This document shows, in pieces, positions 34,445 through 44,021 of a DNA stretch of 64,000 nucleotides. The stretch covers positions 2,976,001 to 3,040,000 of the forward strand of contig NZ_CP054706.1 in the NCBI RefSeq assembly GCF_016495865.1, written 5' to 3'. Source of the stretch: Salicibibacter cibi. Lineage in GTDB: Bacteria; Bacillota; Bacilli; Bacillales; Marinococcaceae. Positions within the stretch are counted from its first letter, which is position 1; every line of letters starts with the position of its first letter. The position numbers and the translations under genes are program-made. Below the pieces are notes generated by a model. That model made no database searches and had not been told where the DNA came from. It was given only the letters and a program-made list of their open reading frames with translations.

Positions 34445-36265
34445 TCAATCGGAAACAATTAAAGGTACTTTTTCAAAACCGCCATCCGTAATTTTTACCA
34501 ATCCTTTATCCGATAAGCGAAGTTCTGGAATAACGACGAGGGCGAGAAGCGATAGTGTCATAAATGCATAGTTCATCGTGCAACCTGCCTCAGCCAGTGC
34601 ATGACTAATCGCCCGCGATCCTTCTGCCACTTGTTCAAAAGGGGCATTTGACATCAATCCTGCAATCGGTAAAGGCAGGGTTGTCTCCCCTTTTTCCGTT
34701 AAGACCGCGATACCTCCTTGCATCTGCCCTACTTTGTTGGCAGCCGTCGCCATCATGTCATCATCGTTACCGATCACCATGAGATTATGACTGTCATGTG
34801 CTACGGTGGAAGCCATAGCGACCTGCTTATCGAATCCGACCCCTTTCAAAATACCAAGGCCTTGGTTTCCGTTTCGTCCATGACGTTCAATGACTGCCAT
34901 TTTACAAAGATCACCATGAAGGAGAATATCTCTTTTTCCGCAAGAAAGGCTGACATGTTTTTCTTGCGTGTACACCTGATTCTCGTTCACTTCAATGGTT
35001 CGCACATTTACTTTTTCACCTTCAGGTATAGGAGGAGTAATCTGAAAATCGTCTGCAGTTATTTCTTTTCCGATATGAACCGAATGGATAGCTTTTTCGG
35101 GTAATGGTACTTCCGGAATTTCCGTTATCATCTGCCCATCCTGCGCTACGACTTGCCCGCCCGCTATTGTCATTTCAACGTTCACATCTGCCAATGTCCC
35201 TTCTAGTAAAAGGAAATCTGCAAATCTTCCGGGAGCAATCATACCGACATCATTGGAAACGCCAAAACGTTCAGCCGTATTAATCGTTGCCATTTGAATC
35301 GCGATAACCGGCGGAACTCCTTGAGCAATGGCATGACGGACGACAAAGTCCATATGCCCCTCATCAACGAGGGATTCAGGGCTGCGATCATCCGTAACCA
35401 AAAGCATGCGTCTTGTATTCAAACCGTGCTCCGTGAATGCTTTGATCGTTTCCACTACATCATGCCAAGCTGAACCTCTTCTTAATTTTGCGTACATCCC
35501 AAGACGCACTTGGGCAATAATGTCCTCGGCTGACGAATTTTCATGATCTCCGCTAACACCTGCAGCTGTATATGCAGAAAGTCTACGATCATCTTCCGGC
35601 GGCCACGTATAATGCCCATCAGCCGGCCTACCGGCACGCAACGTTTCTTCAATTTCAGCGAGCATCTTTTCATCGCCGTAAACAACCCCGGGGAAGTTCA
35701 TCACTTCTCCAAGAGCGTTGACATCGGCACCCCACGTGAACGCCTCCGCGACTTCCTTTGCACCAATGAAAGCGCCATTGGTTTCAAAATCTTCGTCTGT
35801 CGACGGAACACATGAAGGCACTTGCATATACGCGGCCAACGGTGTCTGTCTCGCTTCCTCCAACATCAGTTTCAACCCGTCAAGCCCAAGCACATTTGTG
35901 ATTTCATGGGCATCAAAAAAACCTCCGGTCGTTCCTTTCGGCATAACTGCCCGGGCAAATTGCGCCGGTCTTATCTGGCTGCTTTCAATGTGGCAGTGCC
36001 CGTCCAAAAAACCAGGTGTTAAATAGCGATTTTCAGCATCAATAACCTTCGTTTTTTTCCCGATCGCATGATCGGCGTTATTGCCAACATACGCAATTCG
36101 AGTGCCTTGAACAGCAACATCGGTTCCGGGCAAAATTTCATTTGTTACAACGTTTACCAATCTTGCGTCTTTAATTACTAACGTAGCGCTCTGATCTCCA
36201 CGAGCCGTGGCATTTAAATCTCTAATACAATCTGCTTGTGTGGGTCGCGGGAAGGGTACAGTCAT
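34445..36265 (-). CDS. ade: Adenine deaminase
   Basis: The 606-residue enzyme is a full-length adenine deaminase of the amidohydrolase superfamily: LVIKDARLVNVVTNEILPGT, YLTPGFLDGHCHIESSQI with the metal-binding HxH, FFDAHEITNVLG, DDRSPESLVDEGH, and the C-terminal domain with CGKRDILLHGDLCKMAV and VAHDSHNLMVIGND. It converts adenine to hypoxanthine and so feeds the xanthine dehydrogenase operon. The start at ATG 36265 has AAAGGAG about 11 bases upstream. A broken paralogue lies at 12959-13380. It interrupts the usual ytxC-thrS neighbourhood together with the IS and the phosphate genes. Confidence 0.92.
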   Translation of the reverse strand: MTVPFPRPTQADCIRDLNATARGDQSATLVIKDARLVNVVTNEILPGTDVAVQGTRIAYVGNNADHAIGKKTKVIDAENRYLTPGFLDGHCHIESSQIRPAQFARAVMPKGTTGGFFDAHEITNVLGLDGLKLMLEEARQTPLAAYMQVPSCVPSTDEDFETNGAFIGAKEVAEAFTWGADVNALGEVMNFPGVVYGDEKMLAEIEETLRAGRPADGHYTWPPEDDRRLSAYTAAGVSGDHENSSAEDIIAQVRLGMYAKLRRGSAWHDVVETIKAFTEHGLNTRRMLLVTDDRSPESLVDEGHMDFVVRHAIAQGVPPVIAIQMATINTAERFGVSNDVGMIAPGRFADFLLLEGTLADVNVEMTIAGGQVVAQDGQMITEIPEVPLPEKAIHSVHIGKEITADDFQITPPIPEGEKVNVRTIEVNENQVYTQEKHVSLSCGKRDILLHGDLCKMAVIERHGRNGNQGLGILKGVGFDKQVAMASTVAHDSHNLMVIGNDDDMMATAANKVGQMQGGIAVLTEKGETTLPLPIAGLMSNAPFEQVAEGSRAISHALAEAGCTMNYAFMTLSLLALVVIPELRLSDKGLVKITDGGFEKVPLIVSD

Positions 36266-36436
36266 GGCATTTTCGCTCCTTTGGATGATTTAAGTCCGAA
36301 AAACCTGTTCGGATGATTCTTTTCTCTATTTTAACAGAACATCTTGGTTTTCTCTGCAAATGTTCCTTCCGTTCCATCCCACAAGCCAATTATTTCCCGG
36401 GGAATACTTATAATCAAAAAAGTAATGAACGCTTTG

Positions 36437-36512
36437 GTTTAGAAAACTTGACTTTTCGCCAAGGACGAAAGCCTTCGCACAACGTATGCAGACAAGAAAG
36501 TTGATTTATCCT
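36437..36512 (+). repeat. TAGAAAACTTG-type dispersed repeat, copy 1
   Basis: The block TAGAAAACTTGACTTTTCGCC through GAAAGCCTT and ATGCAGACAAGAAAGTTG recurs, with small changes, at 36891-36973 inside the MITE-like element. It contains a short hairpin (CTTTTCGCCAA/GACGAAAG). Noncoding. Confidence 0.6.
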
Positions 36513-36601
36513 TTTAATATGAAACGCTCAGCGAAAAATACCGGCCTTGTCTGCTCCTCATTAAATATGTGAAAGTCGGCAAATTAGGGAAAAATACGCT
36601 C

Positions 36602-36739
36602 GAAGGGTCACTAATCATACAATTAATACCCGAACAGCCGGGGGGCGATTAAAAGGTCACTAACCGTATTAATGGTATCCGATCAGCGGTAAAAATCAAT
36701 GACACTAAGCAACGGTGATCGATAACAGTTTACTAACTG
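36602..36739 (-). repeat. Degenerate tandem array of ~50-bp GGTTAGTGACC units
   Basis: Units beginning AGGGTCACTAAT, AAGGTCACTAACC, ATGACACTAAG and AGTTTACTAACTG follow each other at roughly 49-base spacing, with CCGAACAG/CCGATCAG between them. They are the reverse complement of the cleaner array at 49131-49285. Noncoding; function unknown. Confidence 0.65.
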
Positions 36740-36743
36740 TAAC

Positions 36744-37114
36744 TAGGGACTGCTGAATAACGGAAAAAGATTGGCACATAAGGATTTTCCGTTGTTCCAC
36801 CCAAATCCGGATGCAAAGAAATCAATCCGATAAGCAGAAAAGCCTTTGCACTTCCGGCAACGTACGGAGAAATGACACTGCAATGGCGAGATTAGAAAAC
36901 TTGGCTTTTCGCCAACTTTATGGCGAAAAGCCTTAGTTGCACTTATGCAGGTAAGAAAGTTGTTTTATACTTACCTGCCAAAAAACGGACGAGCCAAGAC
37001 CCCGCAGCGTCGGTTTTACGAGAGGAGGCTTGACTGTTCGTCTGCGGAAAGCGAAGTCATGGAAGCGACCTCCCGGCTTTGGAGCTGATATCTACACGTT
37101 GTTCAGCAATCCTA
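36744..37114. mobile_element. MITE-like element with GGACTGCTGAACAAC terminal repeats
   Basis: The 371-bp noncoding segment is bounded by imperfect terminal inverted repeats, TAGGGACTGCTGAATAAC at 36744-36761 and CGTTGTTCAGCAATCCTA at 37097-37114. Inside are the GAGGAGGCTTGACTGTT block shared with 27.3 kb and a nested copy of the TAGAAAACTTG repeat at 36891-36973. No coding frame is present, so it would need a transposase in trans. Confidence 0.6.
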
Positions 37115-37135
37115 AATGAGTTGTTTTCATTATAG

Positions 37136-37164
37136 ATGATGGCGGCATACTCTGCCGCCATCAT
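37136..37164. terminator. Strong hairpin 3' of ytxC
   Basis: ATGATGGCGGCA and TGCCGCCATCAT form a perfect 12-bp stem around TACTC. A second smaller hairpin ACACCAC/GTGGTGT follows at about 37190-37214 and is followed by a T-rich stretch on the plus strand. They sit 250-300 bases beyond the ytxC stop. The orientation of termination is unclear, and 37215-37412 holds nothing else recognisable. Confidence 0.5.
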
Positions 37165-37412
37165 GGTTTCTTACCTGCTAAACAAACAACACCACCCTTA
37201 AACATGTGGTGTCATTTCTTTTTTCCTTTTTTCTACATCGGCTCTTCACCAAAACCTATCGTTCCTAAAAGTGAATACGTTAGGATAATGACCATCGCCA
37301 ACGGAGGGAAAACACGGAGACTACGGGAAAGCGCAGTGTCTTTCCGGTAACGCTGACCAAGCGTTATACATCCATTGGATTGGTACCCATAGATTTTAGT
37401 TAGCCCTTTATC

Positions 37413-38273
37413 TCATGTTGTAAATGTCCACTGAGCGAACGAGCGCGCATTTAATCGTTCCTGAAAAATGGCCCGTAAGGTTTGAATAACCCCATCGTCT
37501 TGTGAAGTATAAATGTAGAGGCGTCTGGGAGCTATGCTTGCAATCGGACTTATAATCATCTCCGTCGGTTGCAATCCCTCCTCGAATACAAGGGCTGATT
37601 CTGTGTATTTCATTCTTTGATTGGGCCCCCACTCATTTCCTTCCTTATCCACCATGCAAAAATATTCACGGTTTTCATACCACAGATGAAGTTCCTGCAT
37701 TTTAGGCGTTGCTTTCTCCACATGGGAACGAAGTTCATCGACGACCGTTTGATATTCTTGTTCCATCTGATACTCATCAATCACTACTTCGGCAAGATGT
37801 TGTAAATAACGTTCGTAATTTCCGGTGCAAAAAGTAAGAAAAGGGTTCCAATAAAAAACGGATCGATTGCTCAATTGCTCATGAATCGCTAGATATAAAA
37901 CCGTTTTTCGTTCTGCTGACCGTTTCGCTTCAGGAATTTCGGGTCGCTCCCCGGCAAGCATGTCTCTGGCCAGCTCCATCACCTGTTCGCGCTCATTCGG
38001 TTCACGAAATTGGTATCGTTCTTTGATGAGTTTTTCAATGAAGGATACTTCATATCGTTGAATAATGTCATCGGTTAAAACCGCAGCCACATAAGGACGC
38101 ACACTATGCTCCCATTCCATGTCCGAACCCTTATATCGACAATGAATCACATCGTGGTTGAAATGCATTTGAAAGGGAAGTGTTGAGAATACTGTTAATC
38201 TTGAAAGCTCACTCTTTACACGGTCATACACACGTGCACAATCATGACCATGAGTAAATTCAATTGCTAACAA
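37413..38273 (-). CDS. ytxC: Putative sporulation protein YtxC
   Basis: The 286-residue protein matches the YtxC family by length, by pattern (FYWNPFLTFCTGNYERYLQHLAE, FHLWYENREYF-like segments, PRRLYIYTSQ at the end) and by position between dnaI and thrS, where ytxC sits in Bacillus. The molecular function is not known; it is annotated as sporulation-related. ATG 38273 begins it directly. The DNA between it and mqnC (38274-38619) has broken frames only. Confidence 0.75.
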   Translation of the reverse strand: MLAIEFTHGHDCARVYDRVKSELSRLTVFSTLPFQMHFNHDVIHCRYKGSDMEWEHSVRPYVAAVLTDDIIQRYEVSFIEKLIKERYQFREPNEREQVMELARDMLAGERPEIPEAKRSAERKTVLYLAIHEQLSNRSVFYWNPFLTFCTGNYERYLQHLAEVVIDEYQMEQEYQTVVDELRSHVEKATPKMQELHLWYENREYFCMVDKEGNEWGPNQRMKYTESALVFEEGLQPTEMIISPIASIAPRRLYIYTSQDDGVIQTLRAIFQERLNARSFAQWTFTT

Positions 38274-38619
38274 ACGAAGCCCTCCTCGAACTCTGCAATA
38301 ATCAATGCCGCATCTAACACGCCATTCAGTCTGCTATCATGTGTATGGGCAGGCCTTCTGTTTCATGCCAAATTTTTGCGGAAAGCATGAATCATGACTC
38401 TTTCGGCAGTGTGGAGGAGGATCCCAAAGTCTTTTTCTTCATCAAAAGTTGTACCATGGATTCAATTCTTGCAAAACTTCACGCGTCCTCTTCTGTTTTG
38501 GCCCCGTTAAAAGCAAACTCCCTTTGTTTTTGGGTCCTTAAGGCATAAGCTGCTTCATTCGTCGCGACATTTAAAAATCCCCACGGGCAGTCACTCGCGG
38601 GGTTTTCATCGCTCTTATT
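38274..38619. other. Intergenic region without a supported gene
   Basis: Both strands carry only short frames interrupted by stops. A small G/C hairpin ACCCCGCG/CGCGGGGT-like (CCCCACGGGCAGTCACTCGCGGGG) lies at about 38579-38602, just beyond the mqnC stop, and is followed by TTTTC on the plus strand. It may be the mqnC terminator region. Decayed coding sequence is possible but I cannot identify it. Confidence 0.4.
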
Positions 38620-39735
38620 CTAGTTTTGCATCACAAAGTCTTTCTTCGCCCGTTCATCTTCCGCAAATACGTGCAGCGTATTATATTTCGTATCCCGCAC
38701 GGCCGGGGTTTTGCCTGCTTCCCGGATGATATCGAGCGCGCGGTTGTTGTTCACTTTATAGGTGGCGCCCGCGGACGAAACGACGTTTTCTTCAATCATC
38801 GTGCTTCCGAAATCGTTGCAACCGAAATGGAGGGAACGCTTGCCGGTTTCCGGTCCCATCGTTACCCATGACGATTGGAAATTCGGTACGTTATCGAGGA
38901 ATAGACGGGAGATCGCCACGTTTTTCAAATACCCGTCCGCTGAAATTCGTTCGCCTTTCATCCGGGTATTATCAGGCTGGAATGTCCAGGAAATAAAAGC
39001 TAAAAATGGGCTTACCTCATCTTGGGCATCCCGCACGCGCTGCAAGTGCAATGCCCGCTCCCGATAGGATTCGCCAAATCCGATCACCATTGTGGCCGTT
39101 CCATGCATGCCGGTTTTTTTAGCCAGTTTCATGCAGTCCATCCACTCGGTCCATGAATCTTTTAAGCGGCTCACTTTTTTGCGGTTGGATTCCGTTAAAA
39201 TTTCCGCACCGCCGCCGGGAAGGGAATCAAGACCTGCGTCTTTTAGTTCTTGGAGCACTTCTTCCAGGGACAGCCCCGATACTTCGACCATCTTGTAAAT
39301 CTCCGTCGGCGAAAATGAGTGCATCGTGATGTCCGGGAAACGTTGCTTAATTTTTCTAAGTAAATTTGTGTAGTAACTAAATGGGAGGTCGGGGTTCGTT
39401 CCTCCTTGCATCAAAATTTCCGTTCCGCCAACATCAACGGTTCCCTGGATTTTATCCATAATTTCCTCATCGGAGAGGACATATCCTTCTTCATGCCCGG
39501 GCGGGCGATAAAATGCACAAAATCTGCAATACGTATCGCAAAGATTTGTATGGTTAACGTTACGGCCGATCACGAATGTCGTAATCGGGTCCGGATGCCA
39601 TTTTTTCATAACTTCGTTGGCTGCTGCACCGATCTTTTCCAGCTCACTCTCATCACTTTCATATAATTCCACGGCATCGTCCATCGTTAGACGTTCGCCC
39701 GCGATTGCTTTTTCCAATATCGCGTCGACGCTCAT
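38620..39735 (-). CDS. mqnC: Cyclic dehypoxanthinyl futalosine synthase (radical SAM)
   Basis: The 371-residue radical SAM enzyme has the cluster motif CDTYCRFCAFYR near residue 66, preceded by FVIGRNVNHTN, and GGTEILMQGGTNPDLPFSYY, all characteristic of MqnC. MqnC cyclises dehypoxanthinyl futalosine in the futalosine route to menaquinone. It differs from MqnE and CofH by pattern and length. ATG 39735 has AAGGAGG upstream. Its presence implies this organism makes menaquinone through futalosine rather than the classical MenFDHCEB path. The other mqn genes are not in the window. Confidence 0.88.
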   Translation of the reverse strand: MSVDAILEKAIAGERLTMDDAVELYESDESELEKIGAAANEVMKKWHPDPITTFVIGRNVNHTNLCDTYCRFCAFYRPPGHEEGYVLSDEEIMDKIQGTVDVGGTEILMQGGTNPDLPFSYYTNLLRKIKQRFPDITMHSFSPTEIYKMVEVSGLSLEEVLQELKDAGLDSLPGGGAEILTESNRKKVSRLKDSWTEWMDCMKLAKKTGMHGTATMVIGFGESYRERALHLQRVRDAQDEVSPFLAFISWTFQPDNTRMKGERISADGYLKNVAISRLFLDNVPNFQSSWVTMGPETGKRSLHFGCNDFGSTMIEENVVSSAGATYKVNNNRALDIIREAGKTPAVRDTKYNTLHVFAEDERAKKDFVMQN

Positions 39736-39994
39736 GAGGCATCCTCCTTCAATCATCGTCTTCTCTCATATCCTATCATAAAATATGAACAAATGACGAA
39801 TTTCATAACTTGATAATGTCTTTCATGATACCTCTGTTTCATACTTGCTGCCCTTCAAAGGTGCCATGGCTGCTTCAAGACCAGATTATTCCTAATTTTG
39901 GTCTTCCTATCCTCGCGATGAAAAAAGCACCTTGTTTCCAGCATGATCACCTTCGATGTGCCCCTCATTTAAAGTTCTCTTAATTTCGAACAGA

Positions 39995-40936
39995 TTACGT
40001 CTCCCTGCGATTACGTCCCGATAGATAAAGTTGTTTCGTGAACGGACGAATGCGTTCCATAATGCGTTTCGCTTTCATCCTCTCTTCCCCGCCTTTGTTT
40101 GAATAGGAAAGATGGCTTTCCAACTCTTCGTAGTCCCAATTCGACGTATAAATCGTAGGCAGTTTTGCAGTCATTCGGTATTGCAAAATCGCTCCGAGAA
40201 CATCGTCGCGAATCCAATTTGACATCGTCTCCGCACCGATGTCATCGAGCATAAGCACCTGCACCCGTTTCACAGCGTCGATTTTTTCACTCACATTCCC
40301 GTCTCCGACTGCTTGGCGCATTTCGCGAAAAAATTCAGGCGCATAGACAAGCAGAGATTGGATTTTCCGCTCTGCCAGAGCATTCGCAATCGCAGCGATT
40401 AAATACGTCTTTCCGACGCCGAACATCCCGTATAAATACAAGCCTTGCCCATTTTCACCGGGGTTTGCCTCCCGTTCAAATTCAAGAGCCGTTGCCAAAG
40501 CCGTCGCCCTCGTGTCATCCGTATCATCAATTTCCATATTTTCAAAGCTTGCTTTTTTAAATTCTTCGGATACATACAAACTTTTCACAAGAGATTCTTG
40601 TTGCTTGCGACGATTCGACGCAATTTGCAACGGACAAGGATGATAGCGCATTTGAACCTGGCCATGTTCAGGGTATAATTCCGGTTGATAGCCCGGCATC
40701 GGATTCGGACAATTTGCCAACCCTGGGCAATGGTCACAATTTCGCCAAGAATTCTTGTATTCAAGCAATGCCGTCATTCCTTGGGCAACAGCATCTTCAT
40801 GTAATTCTTTGCCGTTCTCAGCCAGCCACCCATTTACACGCGTGTCATTCAGTACGGTCTGTTGCACTCGCTGCAATGCGTCTTCCCAGCCGGCATCTTG
40901 CATGTATTTTTTCAATGACGTTTGTATGGGTTCCAT
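39995..40936 (-). CDS. dnaI: Primosomal helicase loader DnaI
   Basis: The 313-residue AAA+ protein has an N-terminal zinc-binding domain (NCDHCPGLANCPN near residue 80) and the Walker A motif GLYLYGMFGVGKTYL near residue 165, Walker B VLMLDDIGAE, and sensor regions typical of DnaI. It loads the replicative helicase DnaC with DnaB and DnaD. It lies six bases after dnaB in the same direction. The 260 bases beyond its stop, up to mqnC, hold no gene. Confidence 0.92.
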   Translation of the reverse strand: MEPIQTSLKKYMQDAGWEDALQRVQQTVLNDTRVNGWLAENGKELHEDAVAQGMTALLEYKNSWRNCDHCPGLANCPNPMPGYQPELYPEHGQVQMRYHPCPLQIASNRRKQQESLVKSLYVSEEFKKASFENMEIDDTDDTRATALATALEFEREANPGENGQGLYLYGMFGVGKTYLIAAIANALAERKIQSLLVYAPEFFREMRQAVGDGNVSEKIDAVKRVQVLMLDDIGAETMSNWIRDDVLGAILQYRMTAKLPTIYTSNWDYEELESHLSYSNKGGEERMKAKRIMERIRPFTKQLYLSGRNRRET

Positions 40937-40942
40937 TTTGCG

Positions 40943-42361
40943 TCATTCCTTTCGATGCTGCTGTAAAAGCGACTGGATTTTTTCACGTTTCTCACTGACG
41001 CGTTTTCGTTTTTCTTCGTCACTTGCTTCTGCCATTTCACCGGTCAACCACTTCGGCAAACGTTCTGTGCGCTGGTTCTGCTTTTTCTGTTGCTGTGCTT
41101 TTGTATTGGTATTGGTATTGGTTCTTTTTTGTGGTTTTGCACCCTTACCTCTATACTCTTTTTTGGCAAGTTCCATCGCCTCTTCGACCGTTTTCAAGTT
41201 TTCTCTCGACCAGTGGCCCGCGATTTTCTCCACGTGATTTCTGTCGAGTTTACGGTCGTTCACTCGCATCACATAATCAATCAGCACGTTGGCCACTCCC
41301 GGGTTCAACTGGTAGTCAAAAAGCAACGATTCCGCCAAACGCGCATCCGCGGGAGGGACTTTTGCCTCCTTATCCGGGAAACTTGCAAGCAGCGTTAATG
41401 GGGGAGTTGTTTCATAGTAGCGAATAGCCGCGCTCGCTTCATCCAACGGCTCTTCTTTGGACGCGTCTCTCTTTTCCGGCATCTCGCCGGGGTCATCCGT
41501 ACGCAACCCAAGTGCCGGAGGTGCCTGTCCATAGGACATTCGATACCATTCCTGAACTTTTTTACGCAAGCGAGGAATGTCCACTTCTTCATCCCCCACA
41601 AGCGCTTGCTGAACAAGTTGGCTCATGGAAGCGGCGTCGACACGGTAAACAAATGCAAGCCGGTTTACTGCCTTTTTTACATCGGAAGTCAGAAGTGCTT
41701 CACGGTTAAAAAAGGATGGCAATCGCTGATATAAAAGGTCAAAATCAAAAAAATTCTCCTGTATAGCTACCTCAGGGCTTTCGGGACCTGCCACAAGAGG
41801 CTCATTGCTTTCTCCTGTCCATTGCTCAGCATTTGGGATAAGTTCCGAAGGGTGAAGAGAGGTAAACACATCGCTAAAGGAAGCGGTCACTTCCGACCAG
41901 TCGCCTTCCATTTCCGGGATGATAAACTGTTGACGCAAGCGGCGGTATTTGTTTTTCCCCGTGCGATTGTATAAAAAAACGCTAAGTACATCGTCGGAAA
42001 AAAATGCTTGCGGAGACATGGGCAGAAGAAGCTCATAAGAAAATTGCCGATCTTCGTCCTCGCTCACCGCCAATGCGTATGTTTTTAATAGTCCGATACC
42101 CTCGAGTTTTCGGCGGGCTTCCAAAAGCGTCGACAAGTTTTCGCCGGTGACAATCATGAGTTCACGATGTGTCGTCCCTTCACATTCATAAACCCCGCGC
42201 GTCAAACGATGGTAAAGCGTTTGATAAAGATTCACGGCTTGAGCCCCGATCAATGGCTGATAGAGTTGCGTAAGCACTTGTTTGTCTGTCGCCCTGGAAT
42301 CTTGTGTCATACGAACACGGAAACCATCCACAGGCAACACTTGCTTCCAGGAGCCTTCCAT
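40943..42361 (-). CDS. dnaB: Replication initiation and membrane attachment protein DnaB
   Basis: Using ATG 42361 (MEGSWKQVLPV) gives 472 residues, the size I recall for B. subtilis DnaB, and places the start seven bases after the nrdR stop; an in-frame ATG at 42397 would overlap nrdR and has no ribosome-binding site. The N-terminal winged-helix part (LYQPLIGAQAVNLYQTLYH) and the DnaB/DnaD C-terminal domain (NPGVANVLIDYVM and HVEKIAGHWSRENLKTVEEA) are visible. It works with DnaI in helicase loading at the origin and in replication restart. The Lys/Gln-rich tail is typical. Confidence 0.9.
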   Translation of the reverse strand: MEGSWKQVLPVDGFRVRMTQDSRATDKQVLTQLYQPLIGAQAVNLYQTLYHRLTRGVYECEGTTHRELMIVTGENLSTLLEARRKLEGIGLLKTYALAVSEDEDRQFSYELLLPMSPQAFFSDDVLSVFLYNRTGKNKYRRLRQQFIIPEMEGDWSEVTASFSDVFTSLHPSELIPNAEQWTGESNEPLVAGPESPEVAIQENFFDFDLLYQRLPSFFNREALLTSDVKKAVNRLAFVYRVDAASMSQLVQQALVGDEEVDIPRLRKKVQEWYRMSYGQAPPALGLRTDDPGEMPEKRDASKEEPLDEASAAIRYYETTPPLTLLASFPDKEAKVPPADARLAESLLFDYQLNPGVANVLIDYVMRVNDRKLDRNHVEKIAGHWSRENLKTVEEAMELAKKEYRGKGAKPQKRTNTNTNTKAQQQKKQNQRTERLPKWLTGEMAEASDEEKRKRVSEKREKIQSLLQQHRKE

Positions 42362-42368
42362 GTGTGCA

Positions 42369-42848
42369 TCATCTCTTTTCGGATCCGTTTTCCTCATTTT
42401 GATGGATCAGTTCTTCCAATTCATTAATGAAAACATTGATATCTTTAAATTGCCGATAAACAGAGGCAAAACGAACATACGCCACATCGTCAATTTTCGC
42501 CAAATGTTTCATGACCTGCTCACCTACCGTGTGACTGGACACTTCGGCCTCTCCGTCATTTCTTAACTCGGCCTCAACTTTTGTAATAATACCCTCCAGT
42601 TTTTCAAGCGCAACCGGCCGCTTTTCGCAAGCACGAATAAGTCCGCGCAACATTTTTTCACGGCTAAACTCTTCGCGATTTCCATCTTTTTTAACAATAA
42701 TGAGCGGTGTAACCTCCACAACTTCAAACGTTGTGAAACGATGGAAACATGACTCGCATTCCCTGCGACGCCGTATAGACTTATGGTCGTCGTGCGGACG
42801 CGAATCGAGGACGCGGGCACCGTTTGCTTGACAGGCCGGACAGCGCAT
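42369..42848 (-). CDS. nrdR: Transcriptional repressor NrdR
   Basis: The 159-residue protein has an N-terminal zinc ribbon ([17 protein letters not shown] and [15 protein letters not shown]) and an ATP-cone domain starting [20 protein letters not shown]. NrdR represses ribonucleotide reductase genes in response to ATP/dATP binding. TGGAGG precedes the start. Gene order nrdR-dnaB-dnaI matches Bacillus. Confidence 0.95.
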   Translation of the reverse strand: MRCPACQANGARVLDSRPHDDHKSIRRRRECESCFHRFTTFEVVEVTPLIIVKKDGNREEFSREKMLRGLIRACEKRPVALEKLEGIITKVEAELRNDGEAEVSSHTVGEQVMKHLAKIDDVAYVRFASVYRQFKDINVFINELEELIHQNEENGSEKR

Positions 42849-42975
42849 CGAATAACCTCCATTTCATCCACTGATTATAGTTTATCATATCATTTTCGTT
42901 CCCTGTTTTGGAAGTAAGGAGTTTGTATATGAAAAGACGCCCAACCTTCGTTGAACGCCTTTTCATGACAGTGAT

Positions 42976-44004
42976 CTATCCATTCACCGTTGAAGTTTTC
43001 GCTGCTTTTTGTGCAATAAGGCGTACGAGGTCTACGACCCGGCATGCATAGCCCCATTCATTATCGTACCAGGCAAGCACTTTTACTTGTCGACGGTTAA
43101 TGACCATCGTTGACAATGCGTCAATGATCGAAGAATGATCATCTCCGTTATAATCAACGGAAACTAAAGGCTCATCCGAATAAGCCAGAATCCCATTCAT
43201 CTCTTTGTTCGCTGCCGAACGAAATGCATCATTAACTTCTGTTTCTGTTACCTCTGTCTTCAAATCACAGACAAGGTCTACCAAAGATACATTCGGGGTC
43301 GGTACCCGTAACGAAGATCCGTTCAACTTCCCTTCAAGATGAGGCAGAACCTTTGAAATGGCTTTAGCCGCTCCGGTCGTCGTTGGAATAATGGATTGGC
43401 CGCACGCCCTTGCCCGACGCAAGTCTTTATGCGGATTGTCTATATTTTTTTGATCGTTCGTATACGAATGGACCGTTGTCATTAAACCGCTCTCGATGCC
43501 GAACGCTTCATCCAATGTTTTAACAACCGGTGCGAGGCAATTCGTTGTACATGAGGCATTGGAAAGAATATGATGGTGCTCATCGTCATAATCTTCATCA
43601 TTTACGCCAATGACGATCGTCGCGTCCTCATCTTTCCCGGGGGCTGTGATCACGACTTTTTTTGCTCCTGCTTCCAAGTGGGCACCTGCGCCCTCTCTAG
43701 TTTTAAATTTACCGGTGGATTCAATAACCACGTCAATATCCAGCTCATCCCAAGGCAACTCCAACGGATCCCGGGATTGTACGATTTTAATTTCTTTTCC
43801 ATTCACGATAATGGCTTCATCGTTGGCCTCCACCGCCGCTTCAAATCGCCCATGAACCGTATCATGCTTGAGCAAATGCGCGAGTGTTTGCGGGGGATAC
43901 GTCGCATTCACAGCAACAATGTTTAATGCATCATCAAAAAAAGCCCTGCGAAATGCCATTCTCCCTATACGGCCGAAACCATTAATCGCCACTGTTGCAC
44001 TCAT
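42976..44004 (-). CDS. gapB: Glyceraldehyde-3-phosphate dehydrogenase, gluconeogenic type
   Basis: The 342-residue enzyme starts AINGFGRIGRMAFRRAFFDD, has the catalytic SNASCTTNCLAPV near residue 150 and SYTNDQKNIDNPHKDLRRAR, all typical of GapB. The position between coaE and nrdR is that of gapB in Bacillus. In B. subtilis GapB uses NADP and runs in gluconeogenesis. GGGAGG lies upstream of ATG 44004. The speD gene that follows gapB in B. subtilis is absent here. An inverted repeat resembling CcpN boxes sits just upstream. Confidence 0.92.
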   Translation of the reverse strand: MSATVAINGFGRIGRMAFRRAFFDDALNIVAVNATYPPQTLAHLLKHDTVHGRFEAAVEANDEAIIVNGKEIKIVQSRDPLELPWDELDIDVVIESTGKFKTREGAGAHLEAGAKKVVITAPGKDEDATIVIGVNDEDYDDEHHHILSNASCTTNCLAPVVKTLDEAFGIESGLMTTVHSYTNDQKNIDNPHKDLRRARACGQSIIPTTTGAAKAISKVLPHLEGKLNGSSLRVPTPNVSLVDLVCDLKTEVTETEVNDAFRSAANKEMNGILAYSDEPLVSVDYNGDDHSSIIDALSTMVINRRQVKVLAWYDNEWGYACRVVDLVRLIAQKAAKTSTVNG

Positions 44005-44021
44005 CTTGATTGCCTCCCATT

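Noticed and set aside
36602..36739. Possible CRISPR array in the ~49-bp periodic sequence
   Set aside because: Units are degenerate, with no invariant repeats separated by unique spacers, and no cas genes are nearby.
38339..38548. A 69-codon plus-strand frame between mqnC and ytxC
   Set aside because: No start signals or family resemblance, and the opposite strand frames are broken too; more likely noncoding or decayed DNA.
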